This document shows, in pieces, positions 1-17,682 of a stretch of 64,000 nt of DNA. The position numbers were made by a program, and so were the translations under genes. Numbering within the stretch: the first letter of the stretch is position 1; every line of letters starts with the position of its first letter. The DNA is from Pseudacidovorax sp. (GTDB taxonomy: Bacteria; Pseudomonadota; Gammaproteobacteria; Burkholderiales; Burkholderiaceae_C), in contig NZ_JAGOPN010000020.1 in NCBI RefSeq assembly GCF_017991995.1, positions 1-64,000 of the forward strand. Direction: 5' to 3'. The notes under the pieces are model-generated. The model had not been told where the DNA came from and ran no database searches. It saw only the letters and a list, made by a program, of their open reading frames with translations.

Positions 1-197
<197 letters not shown>

Positions 198-260
198 TTA
201 TTCGGTGTTCCGGGACGCTCACCGTCGTGGTGGCGTCTCGAAGCCTGTTGATCAGGTCTT

Positions 261-336
261 AGGGGTATAGCTCAATTGGCAGAGCGTCGGTCTCCAAAAC
301 CGAAGGTTGTAGGTTCGATTCCTACTGCCCCTGCCA
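261..336 (+). tRNA. trpT: tRNA-Trp (anticodon CCA)
   Basis: A 76-nt cloverleaf. The acceptor stem AGGGGTA pairs with TGCCCCT, the discriminator is G and the CCA end is encoded. The anticodon loop CTCCAAA gives CCA, for tryptophan. It sits between tuf and secE, as in many proteobacteria, and is probably processed from the tuf transcript since no strong promoter is evident in the short gap. Confidence 0.97.
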
Positions 337-418
337 CCTCCTAGTGGGTGGCGATGGGTCCGGAACCTCACAGCACGGATCCAGCCGACTCCGATTCGGC
401 GAAAACGAACAGATTCAA

Positions 419-439
419 GCCCGCCGCGCTCCGGCGGGC
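419..439 (+). terminator. Hairpin downstream of tRNA-Trp
   Basis: GCCCGCC and GGCGGGC form a 7-bp GC-rich stem with a 7-nt loop, followed by TTCGG rather than a run of T. It may be a weak terminator or a processing/stability hairpin between tRNA-Trp and secE. The rest of the gap from 337 to 495 shows no gene. Confidence 0.4.
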
Positions 440-495
440 TTCGGCGTCTTCCGAACAGGCGTCTATACAGGCCGCAAGGCCAGGAATTTGCCGAG

Positions 496-879
496 ATGGC
501 CACAACTCAAATCGAAACGGTCCAGACGGGCGCCGACAAGGCCAAGCTGGCGGCAGCCGTGGTGCTGCTGCTGGGTTCGCTGGTGGCGTTCTACATGCTG
601 GCCCGGCAGGGGGCATGGGTTCAATGGGGCGTGCTGCTGGTGGGCATGGCTGCGGCCGTGGCCGTCTTCGCCGTCTCCGAGAGCGGAAAGCGTCTTTACG
701 GCTTTGGTCGTGACGCCTGGCGCGAAGTGCGCAAGGTTGTGTGGCCGACGCGCAAGGAAGCCATCCAGATGACCGCCTACGTCTTCGCCTTTGCGGTGAT
801 CATGGCGCTGTTCCTGTGGGTGACGGACAAGACCCTGGAGTGGTTCTTCTACGACCTGCTGCTGGGCTGGAAAAAGTAA
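496..879 (+). CDS. secE: Preprotein translocase subunit SecE
   Basis: 127 aa, the long three-helix form found in E. coli and other proteobacteria. It is the essential clamp subunit of the SecYEG inner-membrane channel. Two N-terminal hydrophobic helices (about residues 17-36 and 43-62) are followed by the conserved amphipathic stretch [14 protein letters not shown] (about 78-91), which lies along SecY, and a final transmembrane helix (about 94-114). The stop overlaps the nusG start as TAATG, so the two are translationally coupled. Confidence 0.97.
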   Translation: MATTQIETVQTGADKAKLAAAVVLLLGSLVAFYMLARQGAWVQWGVLLVGMAAAVAVFAVSESGKRLYGFGRDAWREVRKVVWPTRKEAIQMTAYVFAFAVIMALFLWVTDKTLEWFFYDLLLGWKK

Positions 880-1463
880 TGAACGACACCGTCGACAACG
901 ACACCACCGCCCCGGCGCAGCCGGCCAATCCGGACCTGCGTTGGTATGTCGTCCATGCCTATTCGGGGATGGAGAAGGCCGTCGAGCGCAATATCACCGA
1001 GCGCATCAACCGCGCGGGCATGCAAGGCAAGTTCGGCCGCATCTTGGTGCCCAGCGAAGAGGTGGTGGACGTCAAGAACGGCCAGAAGCGCACCATGGAG
1101 CGCCGGCTTTTCCCTGGCTATGTGCTGGTCGAGATGGTGATGGATGACGACACCTGGCACCTGGTCAAGCACACAAGCAAGGTGACGGGCTTCGTGGGCG
1201 GTGCCAAGAACCGGCCTGCGCCGATCTCGCAGCGTGAGGTGGACGAGATTGTCAACCAGATGCAGCAGGGCACCGAGAAGCCTCGCCACAAGGTGGAGTT
1301 CATGGTGGGCGAGCTGGTGCGTGTCAAGGAAGGCCCGTTCACTGACTTCAACGGCACTGTCGAGGAAGTCAACTACGAAAAGAACAAGCTGCGCGTGTCC
1401 GTGATGATCTTCGGCCGCGCAACGCCGGTGGAACTCGGCTTCGCCGAGGTCGAGAAGACCTGA
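879..1463 (+). CDS. nusG: Transcription termination/antitermination protein NusG
   Basis: 194 aa. NusG binds the RNA polymerase clamp, suppresses pausing and links polymerase to Rho or the ribosome. The N-terminal NGN domain begins [18 protein letters not shown] (about residues 18-35) and includes [11 protein letters not shown] and [11 protein letters not shown]. The C-terminal KOW domain contains [18 protein letters not shown]. The start is the ATG at 879 inside the secE stop (TAATG); a longer in-frame extension would run through secE and is rejected. After the gene, 1529-1539 forms a small GC hairpin followed by five T, perhaps an attenuator before rplK. Confidence 0.97.
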   Translation: MNDTVDNDTTAPAQPANPDLRWYVVHAYSGMEKAVERNITERINRAGMQGKFGRILVPSEEVVDVKNGQKRTMERRLFPGYVLVEMVMDDDTWHLVKHTSKVTGFVGGAKNRPAPISQREVDEIVNQMQQGTEKPRHKVEFMVGELVRVKEGPFTDFNGTVEEVNYEKNKLRVSVMIFGRATPVELGFAEVEKT

Positions 1464-1609
1464 GACAGAGACAAGAACGCGGCTGGCAGCGCCAGTCGCG
1501 GCTTCGGGTGGTCCGCGCCTTTCGACTCGGCGGTCCGCCTTTTTCCTGAGTCGCAACCCCGGGGAGCCGCGGAAACATCCGTGGCGCTATCACCCGCAAG
1601 GAGTCAAGC

Positions 1610-2041
1610 ATGGCGAAGAAAATCGTCGGCTTCATCAAGCTGCAAGTGCCGGCAGGCAAGGCCAACCCCTCGCCGCCGATCGGTCCCGCGCTGGGTCAGC
1701 GTGGCCTGAACATCATGGAGTTCTGCAAGGCGTTCAACGCCCAGACCCAGGGCGTCGAGCCCGGTCTGCCGCTGCCGGTGGTGATCACCGCCTTCGCGGA
1801 CAAGAGCTTCACCTTCATCATCAAGACGCCTCCGGCGACCACGCTGATCAAGAAGGCGATCAAGCTGGACAAGGGCTCGGCCAAGCCGCATACCGACAAG
1901 GTCGGCAAGATCACCCGCGCTCAGCTCGAGGAGATCGCCAAGGCCAAGATGAAGGATCTGACCGCCGCCGATCTGGACGCCGCAGTGCGCACCATCGCCG
2001 GCTCGGCCCGCTCGATGGGCGTGAACGTGGAGGGCGTGTGA
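1610..2041 (+). CDS. rplK: 50S ribosomal protein L11
   Basis: 143 aa, normal L11 length. L11 forms the GTPase-associated centre on 23S rRNA with L10/L12 and is needed for stringent-response sensing of uncharged tRNA by RelA. The N-terminal [21 protein letters not shown] contains the proline-rich segment characteristic of L11, and the C-terminal RNA-binding domain ends [13 protein letters not shown] Shine-Dalgarno AAGGAG lies just upstream. One base separates its stop from the rplA start. Confidence 0.98.
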   Translation: MAKKIVGFIKLQVPAGKANPSPPIGPALGQRGLNIMEFCKAFNAQTQGVEPGLPLPVVITAFADKSFTFIIKTPPATTLIKKAIKLDKGSAKPHTDKVGKITRAQLEEIAKAKMKDLTAADLDAAVRTIAGSARSMGVNVEGV

Positions 2042-2042
2042 G

Positions 2043-2741
2043 ATGGCCAAGCTGACCAAGAAGGCAAAGGCCCTGCAGGGCAAGGTCGAGACCACCAAGC
2101 TGTACCCGCTGGCCGACGCGCTGGCGCTGGTGAAGGAACATGCCACCGCCAAGTTCGATGAGTCCATCGACGTGGCCGTGCAGCTGGGCATCGACGCCAA
2201 GAAGTCGGACCAGGTGGTGCGTGGTGCCGTCGTGATGCCCAACGGCACCGGCAAGACCAAGCGCGTGGCCGTGTTCGCCCAGGGCGCCAAGGCCGAGGAA
2301 GCCAAGGCCGCTGGTGCCGACATCGTCGGCATGGACGACCTAGCTGCGCAAGTCAAGGCGGGCGACATGCCCTTCGACGTGGTGATCGCTGCCCCTGACG
2401 CGATGCGCGTGGTCGGTACGCTGGGTCAGATCCTGGGCCCGCGCGGCCTGATGCCGAACCCCAAGGTCGGCACCGTGACCCCCGACGTCGCCACGGCCGT
2501 GAAGAACGCCAAGGCCGGCCAGGTGCAGTTCCGTGTCGACAAGGCCGGCATCATCCACGGCACCATCGGCCGCCGCTCCTTCGACAGCGACAAGCTCCAG
2601 GGCAACCTGGTGGCGCTGATCGACGCGCTGAACAAGGCCAAGCCGGCCACCAGCAAGGGCGTGTACCTGCGCAAGGTCGCCGTGTCGTCCACCATGGGTG
2701 TGGGCGTGCGCGTGGACACGCAGTCCATCGCCCAGGCCTGA
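2043..2741 (+). CDS. rplA: 50S ribosomal protein L1
   Basis: 232 aa, typical of L1. L1 forms the mobile L1 stalk of the large subunit and in enterobacteria represses its own operon by binding mRNA. The family signature region IGDTMPFDVV-like (here [20 protein letters not shown]) and [19 protein letters not shown] are clear. It follows rplK by a single base and belongs to the same transcript. Confidence 0.98.
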   Translation: MAKLTKKAKALQGKVETTKLYPLADALALVKEHATAKFDESIDVAVQLGIDAKKSDQVVRGAVVMPNGTGKTKRVAVFAQGAKAEEAKAAGADIVGMDDLAAQVKAGDMPFDVVIAAPDAMRVVGTLGQILGPRGLMPNPKVGTVTPDVATAVKNAKAGQVQFRVDKAGIIHGTIGRRSFDSDKLQGNLVALIDALNKAKPATSKGVYLRKVAVSSTMGVGVRVDTQSIAQA

Positions 2742-2999
2742 GCCTGAACGTGATTTGCCGGGCTGTCCTCGGACGGCCCGGCGGATGTGGTGGGCCGGGG
2801 CCTTCTTCCTATGGAAAGGGGCTCCGGGTCATCCAAGACCGCTGGCGGCGGCCGGGGTGCGAACCCCGGCGCCTTAATCGACCGAAAGTCGGCCAGCGCA
2901 GATGGCGATCCCACTGCAAGGAATTCCGGTTCCGAAACAGTTGGTCGCTGCATGAAGGCGTCGTCCGGGCAACCGGGCGACATTGAAAAGGAGTAGACC
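2742..2999 (+). promoter_or_regulatory. Structured leader before rplJ (candidate L10 autoregulatory site)
   Basis: This 258-base gap between rplA and rplJ can fold into a three-way junction. The outer stem is GCTGGC (2841-2846) with GCCAGC (2892-2897). One arm is CCGGGGT/ACCCCGG with a GCGA loop (2852-2869). The other is CGAC/GTCG (2879-2891). In E. coli the L10(L12)4 complex binds the equivalent rplJ leader and blocks translation of L10 and L7/L12. The fold here is read by eye; its role is inferred from position. Confidence 0.6.
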
Positions 3000-3527
3000 T
3001 TGAGTCTGAATCGCAGTGAGAAAGAAGCGGTCATTGCTGAAGTGACCGGCCTCGCCGCTAAAGCTCAAACGCTCGTCCTGGCGGAATATCGTGGCATCAC
3101 GGTGGCCGACATGACCCGTCTGCGCAACGCAGCCCGCGACAAGGGTGTGAGCCTGAGTGTTCTGAAGAACACGCTGGCTCGCCGTGCCGTGGCTGGCAGC
3201 GCATTCGAAGTCGTCGGCGACCAGATGACCGGTCCGCTGATCTATGGCTTCTCCGAAGACGCCGTCGCTGCCGCCAAGGTGGTGGCCGACTTCGCGAAGA
3301 CCAACGACAAGTTGGTGATTCGCGGTGGCGCTTTCGGTGGCAAGGCCCTGGATGTGGAAGGCGTGAAGCAACTGGCCAACATTCCTACCAAGGAAGTGCT
3401 GCTGGCCCAGCTGTGCGGCTTGCTGATGTCGCCGATCTCCCGCACCGCCGTGGTGCTGGGTGCCCTGGCGGCCAAGCGTGGCGAAGGCGCTGCAGAAGAA
3501 CCTGCAGCCGAGGCCGCCGCGGCCTGA
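3000..3527 (+). CDS. rplJ: 50S ribosomal protein L10
   Basis: 175 aa. L10 is the base of the ribosomal stalk and anchors L7/L12 dimers. The sequence opens [14 protein letters not shown], as in betaproteobacterial L10, and ends in an Ala/Glu-rich helix that binds L12. The start is a TTG at 3000, supported by AAAAGGAG a few bases upstream and by family alignment; no ATG fits. Its rare start codon together with the structured leader suits a translationally regulated gene. Confidence 0.97.
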   Translation: MSLNRSEKEAVIAEVTGLAAKAQTLVLAEYRGITVADMTRLRNAARDKGVSLSVLKNTLARRAVAGSAFEVVGDQMTGPLIYGFSEDAVAAAKVVADFAKTNDKLVIRGGAFGGKALDVEGVKQLANIPTKEVLLAQLCGLLMSPISRTAVVLGALAAKRGEGAAEEPAAEAAAA

Positions 3528-3574
3528 TCCATTGATCGCGCGGCAATCAACCCAATCTGTTTTAGGAAATCAAC

Positions 3575-3949
3575 ATGGCATTCGATAAAGACGCATTCCT
3601 GACCGCTCTGGACAGCATGACGGTCCTCGAGCTCAACGACCTGGTCAAGGCCATCGAAGAGAAGTTCGGCGTGAGCGCCGCTGCAATGGCCGCTCCGGCC
3701 GCCGGTGGCGCCGCTGCCGCTCCGGCCGCCGAAGAGAAGACCGAGTTCAACGTCGTGCTGACCGAAGCCGGCGCGAACAAGGTGTCGGTCATCAAGGCCG
3801 TGCGCGAAATCACCGGCCTGGGCCTGAAGGAAGCCAAGGACCTGGTGGAAGCCGCTCCCAAGGCCGTGAAGGAAGGCCTGGCCAAGGCCGACGCCGAAGC
3901 CGCCAAGAAGAAGCTGGAAGAAGCCGGCGCCAAGGTGGAACTGAAGTAA
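3575..3949 (+). CDS. rplL: 50S ribosomal protein L7/L12
   Basis: 124 aa. This is the multi-copy acidic stalk protein that recruits translation factors. The N-terminal dimerisation domain ([20 protein letters not shown]) is joined by an Ala/Gly-rich hinge (about residues 36-50) to the C-terminal factor-binding domain with [34 protein letters not shown] precedes the ATG. It is the last gene before the rplL-rpoB attenuator region. Confidence 0.98.
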   Translation: MAFDKDAFLTALDSMTVLELNDLVKAIEEKFGVSAAAMAAPAAGGAAAAPAAEEKTEFNVVLTEAGANKVSVIKAVREITGLGLKEAKDLVEAAPKAVKEGLAKADAEAAKKKLEEAGAKVELK

Positions 3950-3965
3950 TTCAGGCCCCTCTGGA

Positions 3966-3996
3966 GGCTGGAAGTGCCCTCGCGGGCCTTCCAGCC
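3966..3996 (+). terminator. rplL-rpoB attenuator hairpin
   Basis: A strong hairpin: GGCTGGAAG pairs with CTTCCAGCC, and an inner GCCC pairs with GGGC around a TCGC loop, with a single bulged T. It is followed only by TTTG. In E. coli the same interval holds a partial terminator that lowers rpoBC transcription relative to ribosomal genes; the same role is inferred here. Confidence 0.65.
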
Positions 3997-4019
3997 TTTG
4001 CCGCTTTCAGAGCGCACCC

Positions 4020-4046
4020 GAAAGCCGCATCGATGCGGTGGCTTTC
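4020..4046 (+). promoter_or_regulatory. Second rplL-rpoB hairpin (possible processing site)
   Basis: GAAAGCC pairs with GGCTTTC around an inner self-complementary CCGCATCGATGCGG, giving a long stem without a T run. In E. coli an RNase III cut site lies between rplL and rpoB; this stem could serve similarly, but that is inference from position. Confidence 0.4.
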
Positions 4047-4201
4047 GAGTGTCTTCTGACCCCGACTGCAGAAGGACTCTTGGTTCGGGCGATGTGCAAT
4101 GCATCGCCGTCCGCCATCGGCTGGTAGTGGCCAGCCGCCAAGCAGGAACGCCCGCGCGTTGCTGACCCTAGTCGCTGATGATCTCAAGCCCCGGAGCTCT
4201 C

Positions 4202-8326
<4,125 letters not shown>

Positions 8327-8345
8327 TTGAAAGGGAAAGAGTCAC

Positions 8346-12581
<4,236 letters not shown>

Positions 12582-12589
12582 GCCGTGAC

Positions 12590-12615
12590 GCGCATGGCCC
12601 CGCAGGGCCATGCGC
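12590..12615 (+). terminator. Perfect 11-bp hairpin after rpoC
   Basis: GCGCATGGCCC and GGGCCATGCGC pair perfectly around a CGCA loop, nine bases after the rpoC stop. No T run follows, so it may protect the mRNA 3' end or act with the terminator at 12659. Confidence 0.55.
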
Positions 12616-12658
12616 CTGCCGCGCAAGACGACCGCATCGCTTCCATGATCGCGTCCCG

Positions 12659-12696
12659 ACGCCCTCCCGCCCTCATCGGCGCGAGGGCGTTTCTTC
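12659..12696 (+). terminator. Rho-independent terminator of the rpoBC operon
   Basis: ACGCCCTC (12659-12666) pairs with GAGGGCGT (12683-12690), followed by TTTCTTC. It sits between rpoC and the next gene and is the likely end of the large operon. Confidence 0.7.
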
Positions 12697-12721
12697 ATTC
12701 ACCGACCGCCGGGGGTTCGCC

Positions 12722-13276
12722 ATGAACGGCTGGGCCAGTTCGCTGACCAGCTGGGGCGTGATCGCCATCGGCGTGTTCTGGTATGTCGGTGCCCACAACC
12801 GGCTCGTGCGCCTGCGTTCGACGGCCGTTCAGGCCTATGCGCAGCTCGATGCCGCGCTGATGGCGCAGGTGCAGCATGTGCAGGCACTCCTCGCCCAGGC
12901 GCCGGCGTCTGCCGACGAAGTCCAGCGGGGCCTGGATGCCACGCTGCGTGGCGCCTGCGGACAGCTGGCGACCTCGCTGGGTACGGCCCGGCTTCGGCCG
13001 TTGCATGCCCCCACCATGGCCGCGCTGGCGACTGCCGTGCGGGCCTGGGCGGCGGCCTGGCACCAGCATGCCCAGGCCGCGGGCCAGGCCCTGCCGGCCC
13101 TGCTGGCCGGCGATTTGCTTGCCGGCACGGCATGGCCGCTGCCGCCCACCCATGTCGAAGTGGCGCAGGCCCAGTTCAATGCCGCGGTGACGCAGTACAA
13201 CGCGGCGGTTCGCCAGTTCCCGGCCATCCTGGTGGCCTGGCTGGCCCGCTTCAAGGTGGCGGCACCGCTGGTCTGA
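12722..13276 (+). CDS. LemA-like membrane-anchored protein
   Basis: 184 aa. An N-terminal hydrophobic helix (about residues 8-24) leads into NRLVRLRSTAVQAYAQLDAAL, and the C-terminus has YNAAVRQFPAILVAWLARF. Both segments match the LemA family pattern (NxLVxLRxxVxxAWxQxDxxL ... YNxxVxxFPxxLxAxLxxF). LemA proteins are coiled, membrane-tethered proteins of poorly defined function. This one lacks the strong central conservation of typical members, so it is a divergent LemA. It stands between the rpoC terminator and rsmB on the same strand. Confidence 0.65.
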   Translation: MNGWASSLTSWGVIAIGVFWYVGAHNRLVRLRSTAVQAYAQLDAALMAQVQHVQALLAQAPASADEVQRGLDATLRGACGQLATSLGTARLRPLHAPTMAALATAVRAWAAAWHQHAQAAGQALPALLAGDLLAGTAWPLPPTHVEVAQAQFNAAVTQYNAAVRQFPAILVAWLARFKVAAPLV

Positions 13277-13373
13277 CTCGTCTCGGGTGCAGGGCGCCGC
13301 CGTCTTCCGCCGGAGCGCTGCCTGGGCAGCGCACGGGCACCCATTACCATCGCCGTCTTCCTGTCCCACACCG

Positions 13374-14732
13374 ATGTCCGTCGGAGATCCCATTTCCCCT
13401 TCCGCCCCTCTTGGGCCTCCGCTGTGGCGCCAGCTCCAGCTGGTGGCCGGCGTGCTCGCGGCCGTCCGTGGCGGCACGTCCGGCACGGCGGCGCTCGACG
13501 AGGTCGAGCCTGGCCTGCGCCCCGGTGTGCAGGCGATCGCCTTCCAGACCATGCGCTGGCTGGGCCGTGGCGAGGCGCTGCGGCGCCACTTGGCCAAGCG
13601 CACCCCGCCGCCGGCCGCGGACGCCCTGCTGTGCACGGCGCTGGCCCTGGCGTGGGACCCCGAGCGTGCACCTTACGAGCCGTTCACGCTGGTCGACCAG
13701 ACCGTCGAAGCCGCCAAGCGCCAGCCCCACACCCGCGCGCAGGCCAGCTTCATCAATGCCTGCCTGCGCCGCTTCCTGCGCGAGCGCGACGAACTGGTCG
13801 CCGCCACCGAGCGGGAGCCCGTGGCCCAGTGGAACCATCCCCGTTGGTGGATCGAGCGGCTGCGCCGCGACCATCCCCAGGCCTGGCAGCGCGTGCTCAT
13901 GGCCGACAACGGCCCGGCGCCCCTGACGCTGCGCATCAATGCACGCAGAACCTCGGTCGCCCGCTACCTGCCCGCACTGGCGGCCCTGCAACTGCCGGCC
14001 CGCAAGGTCGCGGAGCAGGGGCTGGAGCTGCGCGAGGCGCGCCCCGTCCAGCAACTGCCCGGCTTCGAGGTCGGCGAGTTCTCGGTGCAGGACGCGGCGG
14101 CCCAACTGGCCGCGCCGCTGCTGCTCGAAGGCCTCAAACCGGCCGGTCCGGCGCTGCAGGTGCTCGATGCCTGCGCCGCGCCGGGCGGCAAGACGGCGCA
14201 TCTGCTCGAACGTGCCGCCGCCGTGCCGGTTCAGGTCACGGCGCTGGAGATCGATCCCCAACGCGCCCGGCGCATCGACGAGAACCTGGCCCGCCTGGGC
14301 CTGCAGGCCGATGTCCGGGTGGCCGATGCGGCCCGCCCCGAAAGCTGGTGGGACGGACAACCCTACGACGGCATCCTGCTCGATGCCCCCTGCACGGCCT
14401 CGGGCATCGTGCGCCGCCATCCCGATGTGCGCTGGCTGCGGCGCGAGAGCGACGTGGAGCAACTTGCACTGCAGCAGGCGATGTTGCTGGCCGCGCTGTG
14501 GCCGCTGGTCCGAGTCGGCGGCCGGCTGCTGTATTGCACCTGTTCGGTGTTCCGTGAGGAAGGCTCGCGCCAGATCGACGCGTTTCTTGCACACAACACC
14601 AACGCCCGCCTGCTGCCGTCCCCCGGCCATTTGCTGCCCCAAGGTGGTGCCGGCCCCCGTGGCCTCCCGGACAATGCATTGGGTGAGCACGACGGATTCT
14701 TCTACGCCCTGCTTGAAAAGCACGCCTCCTGA
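13374..14732 (+). CDS. rsmB: 16S rRNA (cytosine(967)-C(5))-methyltransferase RsmB
   Basis: 452 aa. It methylates C967 of 16S rRNA with S-adenosylmethionine. An N-terminal NusB-like RNA-binding domain (about residues 15-150) is followed by a Rossmann methyltransferase domain. The SAM loop DACAAPGGKT is at about 265, the catalytic-cysteine motif DAPCTASG at about 337 and the second cysteine motif CTCSVFREEG at about 388. The ATG at 13374 begins a normal family N-terminus; an in-frame ATG at 13287 would add 29 low-complexity residues and is not preferred. Its 3' end overlaps the next gene. Confidence 0.95.
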   Translation: MSVGDPISPSAPLGPPLWRQLQLVAGVLAAVRGGTSGTAALDEVEPGLRPGVQAIAFQTMRWLGRGEALRRHLAKRTPPPAADALLCTALALAWDPERAPYEPFTLVDQTVEAAKRQPHTRAQASFINACLRRFLRERDELVAATEREPVAQWNHPRWWIERLRRDHPQAWQRVLMADNGPAPLTLRINARRTSVARYLPALAALQLPARKVAEQGLELREARPVQQLPGFEVGEFSVQDAAAQLAAPLLLEGLKPAGPALQVLDACAAPGGKTAHLLERAAAVPVQVTALEIDPQRARRIDENLARLGLQADVRVADAARPESWWDGQPYDGILLDAPCTASGIVRRHPDVRWLRRESDVEQLALQQAMLLAALWPLVRVGGRLLYCTCSVFREEGSRQIDAFLAHNTNARLLPSPGHLLPQGGAGPRGLPDNALGEHDGFFYALLEKHAS

Positions 14733-15333
14733 GCCGGGGCGGCGGCAGCTCCTGGCGGGCGTGCTCGGGGCGGGCATGCTGGCCGTCGTGCCTGCCTTCG
14801 CCCAGCAGACGCGCGCCGAGCTCACGCAATTGCGCCTCGAGGCGACCGACGACGGCATCTACCTGAGCGCCGCGGTGCGCTTCGAGTTGCCGGCGGCGGT
14901 GTCCGATGTGCTGGACAAGGGCATCGCCCTGCATTTCGTGGCCGAGGCCGAGCTCTTCCGCGAACGCTGGTACTGGACCGATCAGCGCATCGGGCAGGCC
15001 GCCCGCTACATGCGGCTCGCCTACCAGCCGCTCATGCGCCGCTGGCGCCTCAATGTGTCGCCCACGCCCATCACGCCGCTCGCGTCGAGCGTCGTGCTCG
15101 GGCAGCATTTCGACACCCTGGACGAAGCCCTGGACGCGGTGCGCCGCATCGGCCGCCTGCGTCTGGCAGATGCCGGCGAGATCGGCGAGGGGGGCTCGCA
15201 CCCGGTGGTGTTCCGCTTCCGGCTCGACACCTCCCAGTTGCCCCGGCCCTTCCAGATCGGGCTGGTGGGCCAGTCCGAGTGGAACGTGTCGGTGGAGCGC
15301 AGCACGCGACTGCCGCTGGAGCCGGCGCGATGA
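14713..15333 (+). CDS. DUF4390 family exported protein
   Basis: 206 aa from a TTG at 14713, which overlaps the rsmB end by 20 bases. No ATG is available early enough, and this start yields an RR-containing signal peptide (RRQLLAGVLGAGMLAVVPAFA) ending near residue 30. The mature part (QLRLEATDDGIYLSAAVRFELP ... RWYWTDQRI ... FDTLDEALDAVRRI) matches DUF4390, found in betaproteobacteria between rsmB and an NtrY-type kinase. Function is unknown. Its stop TGA overlaps the following start (ATGA), so coupling with the kinase is likely. Confidence 0.85.
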   Translation: MKSTPPEPGRRQLLAGVLGAGMLAVVPAFAQQTRAELTQLRLEATDDGIYLSAAVRFELPAAVSDVLDKGIALHFVAEAELFRERWYWTDQRIGQAARYMRLAYQPLMRRWRLNVSPTPITPLASSVVLGQHFDTLDEALDAVRRIGRLRLADAGEIGEGGSHPVVFRFRLDTSQLPRPFQIGLVGQSEWNVSVERSTRLPLEPAR

Positions 15334-17642
15334 CCCAGACGCAGCCCGGCGGCCTGGGCAACCCGCCCCGCCGGCGCTCGCGCGCGCGGCGATGGGGCGT
15401 GGGGGTGGCGGCGGCCGCCATCACGGCGCTGGGCCTGGTGCTGATGTTCCTGCTGGCCCAGTCCACCAACAACCGCGCCCTCTACGAGCAGAACTATGCG
15501 CGGCTCTTTGCCGTCAACGTGGTCGTGGCCTCGCTGCTCATGCTGGTGTTGGTGTGGGTGGGCTTCCGCCTGACGCGCCGGCTCCGTCAGGGCAAGTTCG
15601 GCAGCCGCCTGCTGATCAAGCTCGCGGCGATCTTCGCGCTCGTCGGGGTGGTGCCCGGCATCCTGGTGTATGCCGTCTCCTACCAGTTCGTCGCCCGCTC
15701 CATCGAGAGCTGGTTCGACGTGAAGGTCGAGGGCGCACTCGATGCGGGCCTCAACCTCGGCCGGGCCACGCTCGATTCCCTGTCGGACGACTTGGCGGCC
15801 AAGGCCCGTACCGCGGGCAACCAGCTGGCCAACACGCCCGAGACGGCATTGCCCGTGGCGCTGGACCGGCTGCGCGAGCAGTTGGGCGCCAACAGCGTGC
15901 AGGTGTGGTCCTCCACCGGTCAACTGGTGGCCAGCGCGGGGTCGCTGCGCTTCGAGCTGAGTCCCGAGCGGCCCAGCCCGCAGCAGCTGCGGCAGGTGCG
16001 CGCCGACCGCGCCACGGCGCGCATCGAAGGGCTCGACGAGACCGCCGAGGCGGCTGCGACGGCATCGGCGGCGTCCTCGCGGGCGGTGGTCAAGGCCATG
16101 GCGCTCGTGCCGCGACCCGGCTTCGAGCTGAACGAGCCGCGCTTCCTGCAGATCGTTCAGCCACTGCCGCCAGCCATCGTCGCCAACGCCCTGGCGGTGC
16201 AGGAGGCCAACCGCGAGTACCAGGAGCGCGCCCTGGCCCGCGACGGCCTGCGTCGCATGTACATCGGCACGCTCACGCTGTGCCTGTTCCTGGCCGTCTT
16301 CGGGGCCGTGCTGCTCGCGGTGCTCTTCGGCAACCAGCTGGCCCGGCCGTTGCTGGTGCTGGCCGAGGGCGTGCGCCAGGTGGCTGCCGGCGACCTGCGG
16401 CCGACGCAGGTCTCGCGGGCACGCGACGAACTGGGCGGCCTCACCCGCTCCTTCGCCGAGATGACGCAGCAGTTGGCAGAGGCCCGCGCGGCCGTCGAGC
16501 AGAGCATGAAGCAGCTCGATGCGGCCCGCGCCAATCTGCAGACCATCCTCGACAACCTCACGTCGGGCGTCATCGTGCTGGACGTGGCCGGCACGGTGCT
16601 GTCGACCAACCCAGGCGCCACCCGCGTGCTGCGGGCGCCGCTCGCAGCCTACGAAGGGCGCCCGCTGGCGGAGGTGCCGGGTCTGGCCGAATTCGGGCTG
16701 GCCGTGCAGCGCCAGTTCGATGAACTCGAAGCCGATGCGCGCCAGCATGGCCTCGACCACTGGCAGCATGCCTACGAGCTGCACGCCATGGGCACGGGCG
16801 TGGAGCGCAATGCCGTCAACATCGTCGCCCGCGGCGCACAACTGCCGGGAGCGGCCCGCCTGCTGGTGTTCGACGACATCTCCGAGATCGTCTCGGCGCA
16901 GCGAAGCCAGGCCTGGGGTGAGGTGGCACGTCGGCTGGCGCACGAGATCAAGAACCCGCTCACGCCCATCCAGCTGTCGGCCGAGCGGCTCGAACTCAAG
17001 CTCACCGGCAAGGTGGCGCCCCCTGAAGCGGCGGTGCTGCACAAGTCCGTGAGGACCATCGTCGAGCAGGTCGACGCGATGAAGCGGCTGGTGAACGAAT
17101 TCCGCGACTACGCGCGGCTACCCGCCGCCGAACTCAAGCCGCTGGACCTCAATGCCCTGGTGACCGACGTGCTGCACCTGTACGCCGCCGAACATGCCGG
17201 CGTGCCGGTGCAGACGGAGCTGGATCCCCGCTGTCCGCCCATCCGCGGTGATGCGCAGCAGCTGCGCCAGGTGATCCACAACCTGCTCCAGAACGCGCAG
17301 GACGCCACCGAGGCCGCGCATCGCACGTCGCCGGTACTGCTGCGCACGCGGCTTGCCGACTCGGGCCAGCGGGTGCGCCTCGTGGTGCAGGACGGTGGCC
17401 ACGGCTTCGCGGAGAACATCCTCCAGCGTGCCTTCGAGCCCTACGTGACGACCAAGAGCAAGGGCACGGGCCTGGGCCTGGCCGTGGTCAAGAAGATTGC
17501 CGACGAACATGGTGCACGCGTCGACCTGTCCAATCGCATGGTCGATGGCACAGTGGCCGGTGCACAAGTGTCGCTATCATTTGCCATCGCTGTCGCACCC
17601 TCGGGCGGCAACACGGCCTCCGCGGCCTCATCGCCTGCCTGA
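15330..17642 (+). CDS. ntrY: NtrY-like membrane sensor histidine kinase
   Basis: 770 aa. Three N-terminal transmembrane helices (about residues 22-44, 58-80, 96-120) and a fourth near 305-327 flank an extracytoplasmic sensing region. A HAMP linker, a PAS domain (about 400-510) and the kinase core follow. The H-box is RRLAHEIKNPLTPIQLSAERL, the N-box NLLQNAQDA, and the ATP-lid TGLGLAVVKKI. This layout is that of NtrY, partner of NtrX, linked in other proteobacteria to nitrogen, redox or envelope control. The start is the ATG at 15330 overlapping the previous stop. It is followed by its response regulator after 40 bases. Confidence 0.88.
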   Translation: MTQTQPGGLGNPPRRRSRARRWGVGVAAAAITALGLVLMFLLAQSTNNRALYEQNYARLFAVNVVVASLLMLVLVWVGFRLTRRLRQGKFGSRLLIKLAAIFALVGVVPGILVYAVSYQFVARSIESWFDVKVEGALDAGLNLGRATLDSLSDDLAAKARTAGNQLANTPETALPVALDRLREQLGANSVQVWSSTGQLVASAGSLRFELSPERPSPQQLRQVRADRATARIEGLDETAEAAATASAASSRAVVKAMALVPRPGFELNEPRFLQIVQPLPPAIVANALAVQEANREYQERALARDGLRRMYIGTLTLCLFLAVFGAVLLAVLFGNQLARPLLVLAEGVRQVAAGDLRPTQVSRARDELGGLTRSFAEMTQQLAEARAAVEQSMKQLDAARANLQTILDNLTSGVIVLDVAGTVLSTNPGATRVLRAPLAAYEGRPLAEVPGLAEFGLAVQRQFDELEADARQHGLDHWQHAYELHAMGTGVERNAVNIVARGAQLPGAARLLVFDDISEIVSAQRSQAWGEVARRLAHEIKNPLTPIQLSAERLELKLTGKVAPPEAAVLHKSVRTIVEQVDAMKRLVNEFRDYARLPAAELKPLDLNALVTDVLHLYAAEHAGVPVQTELDPRCPPIRGDAQQLRQVIHNLLQNAQDATEAAHRTSPVLLRTRLADSGQRVRLVVQDGGHGFAENILQRAFEPYVTTKSKGTGLGLAVVKKIADEHGARVDLSNRMVDGTVAGAQVSLSFAIAVAPSGGNTASAASSPA

Positions 17643-17682
17643 GCGCCGCAGGCCGCAGCAAGCAAGAGAACCCTTCGCATTC

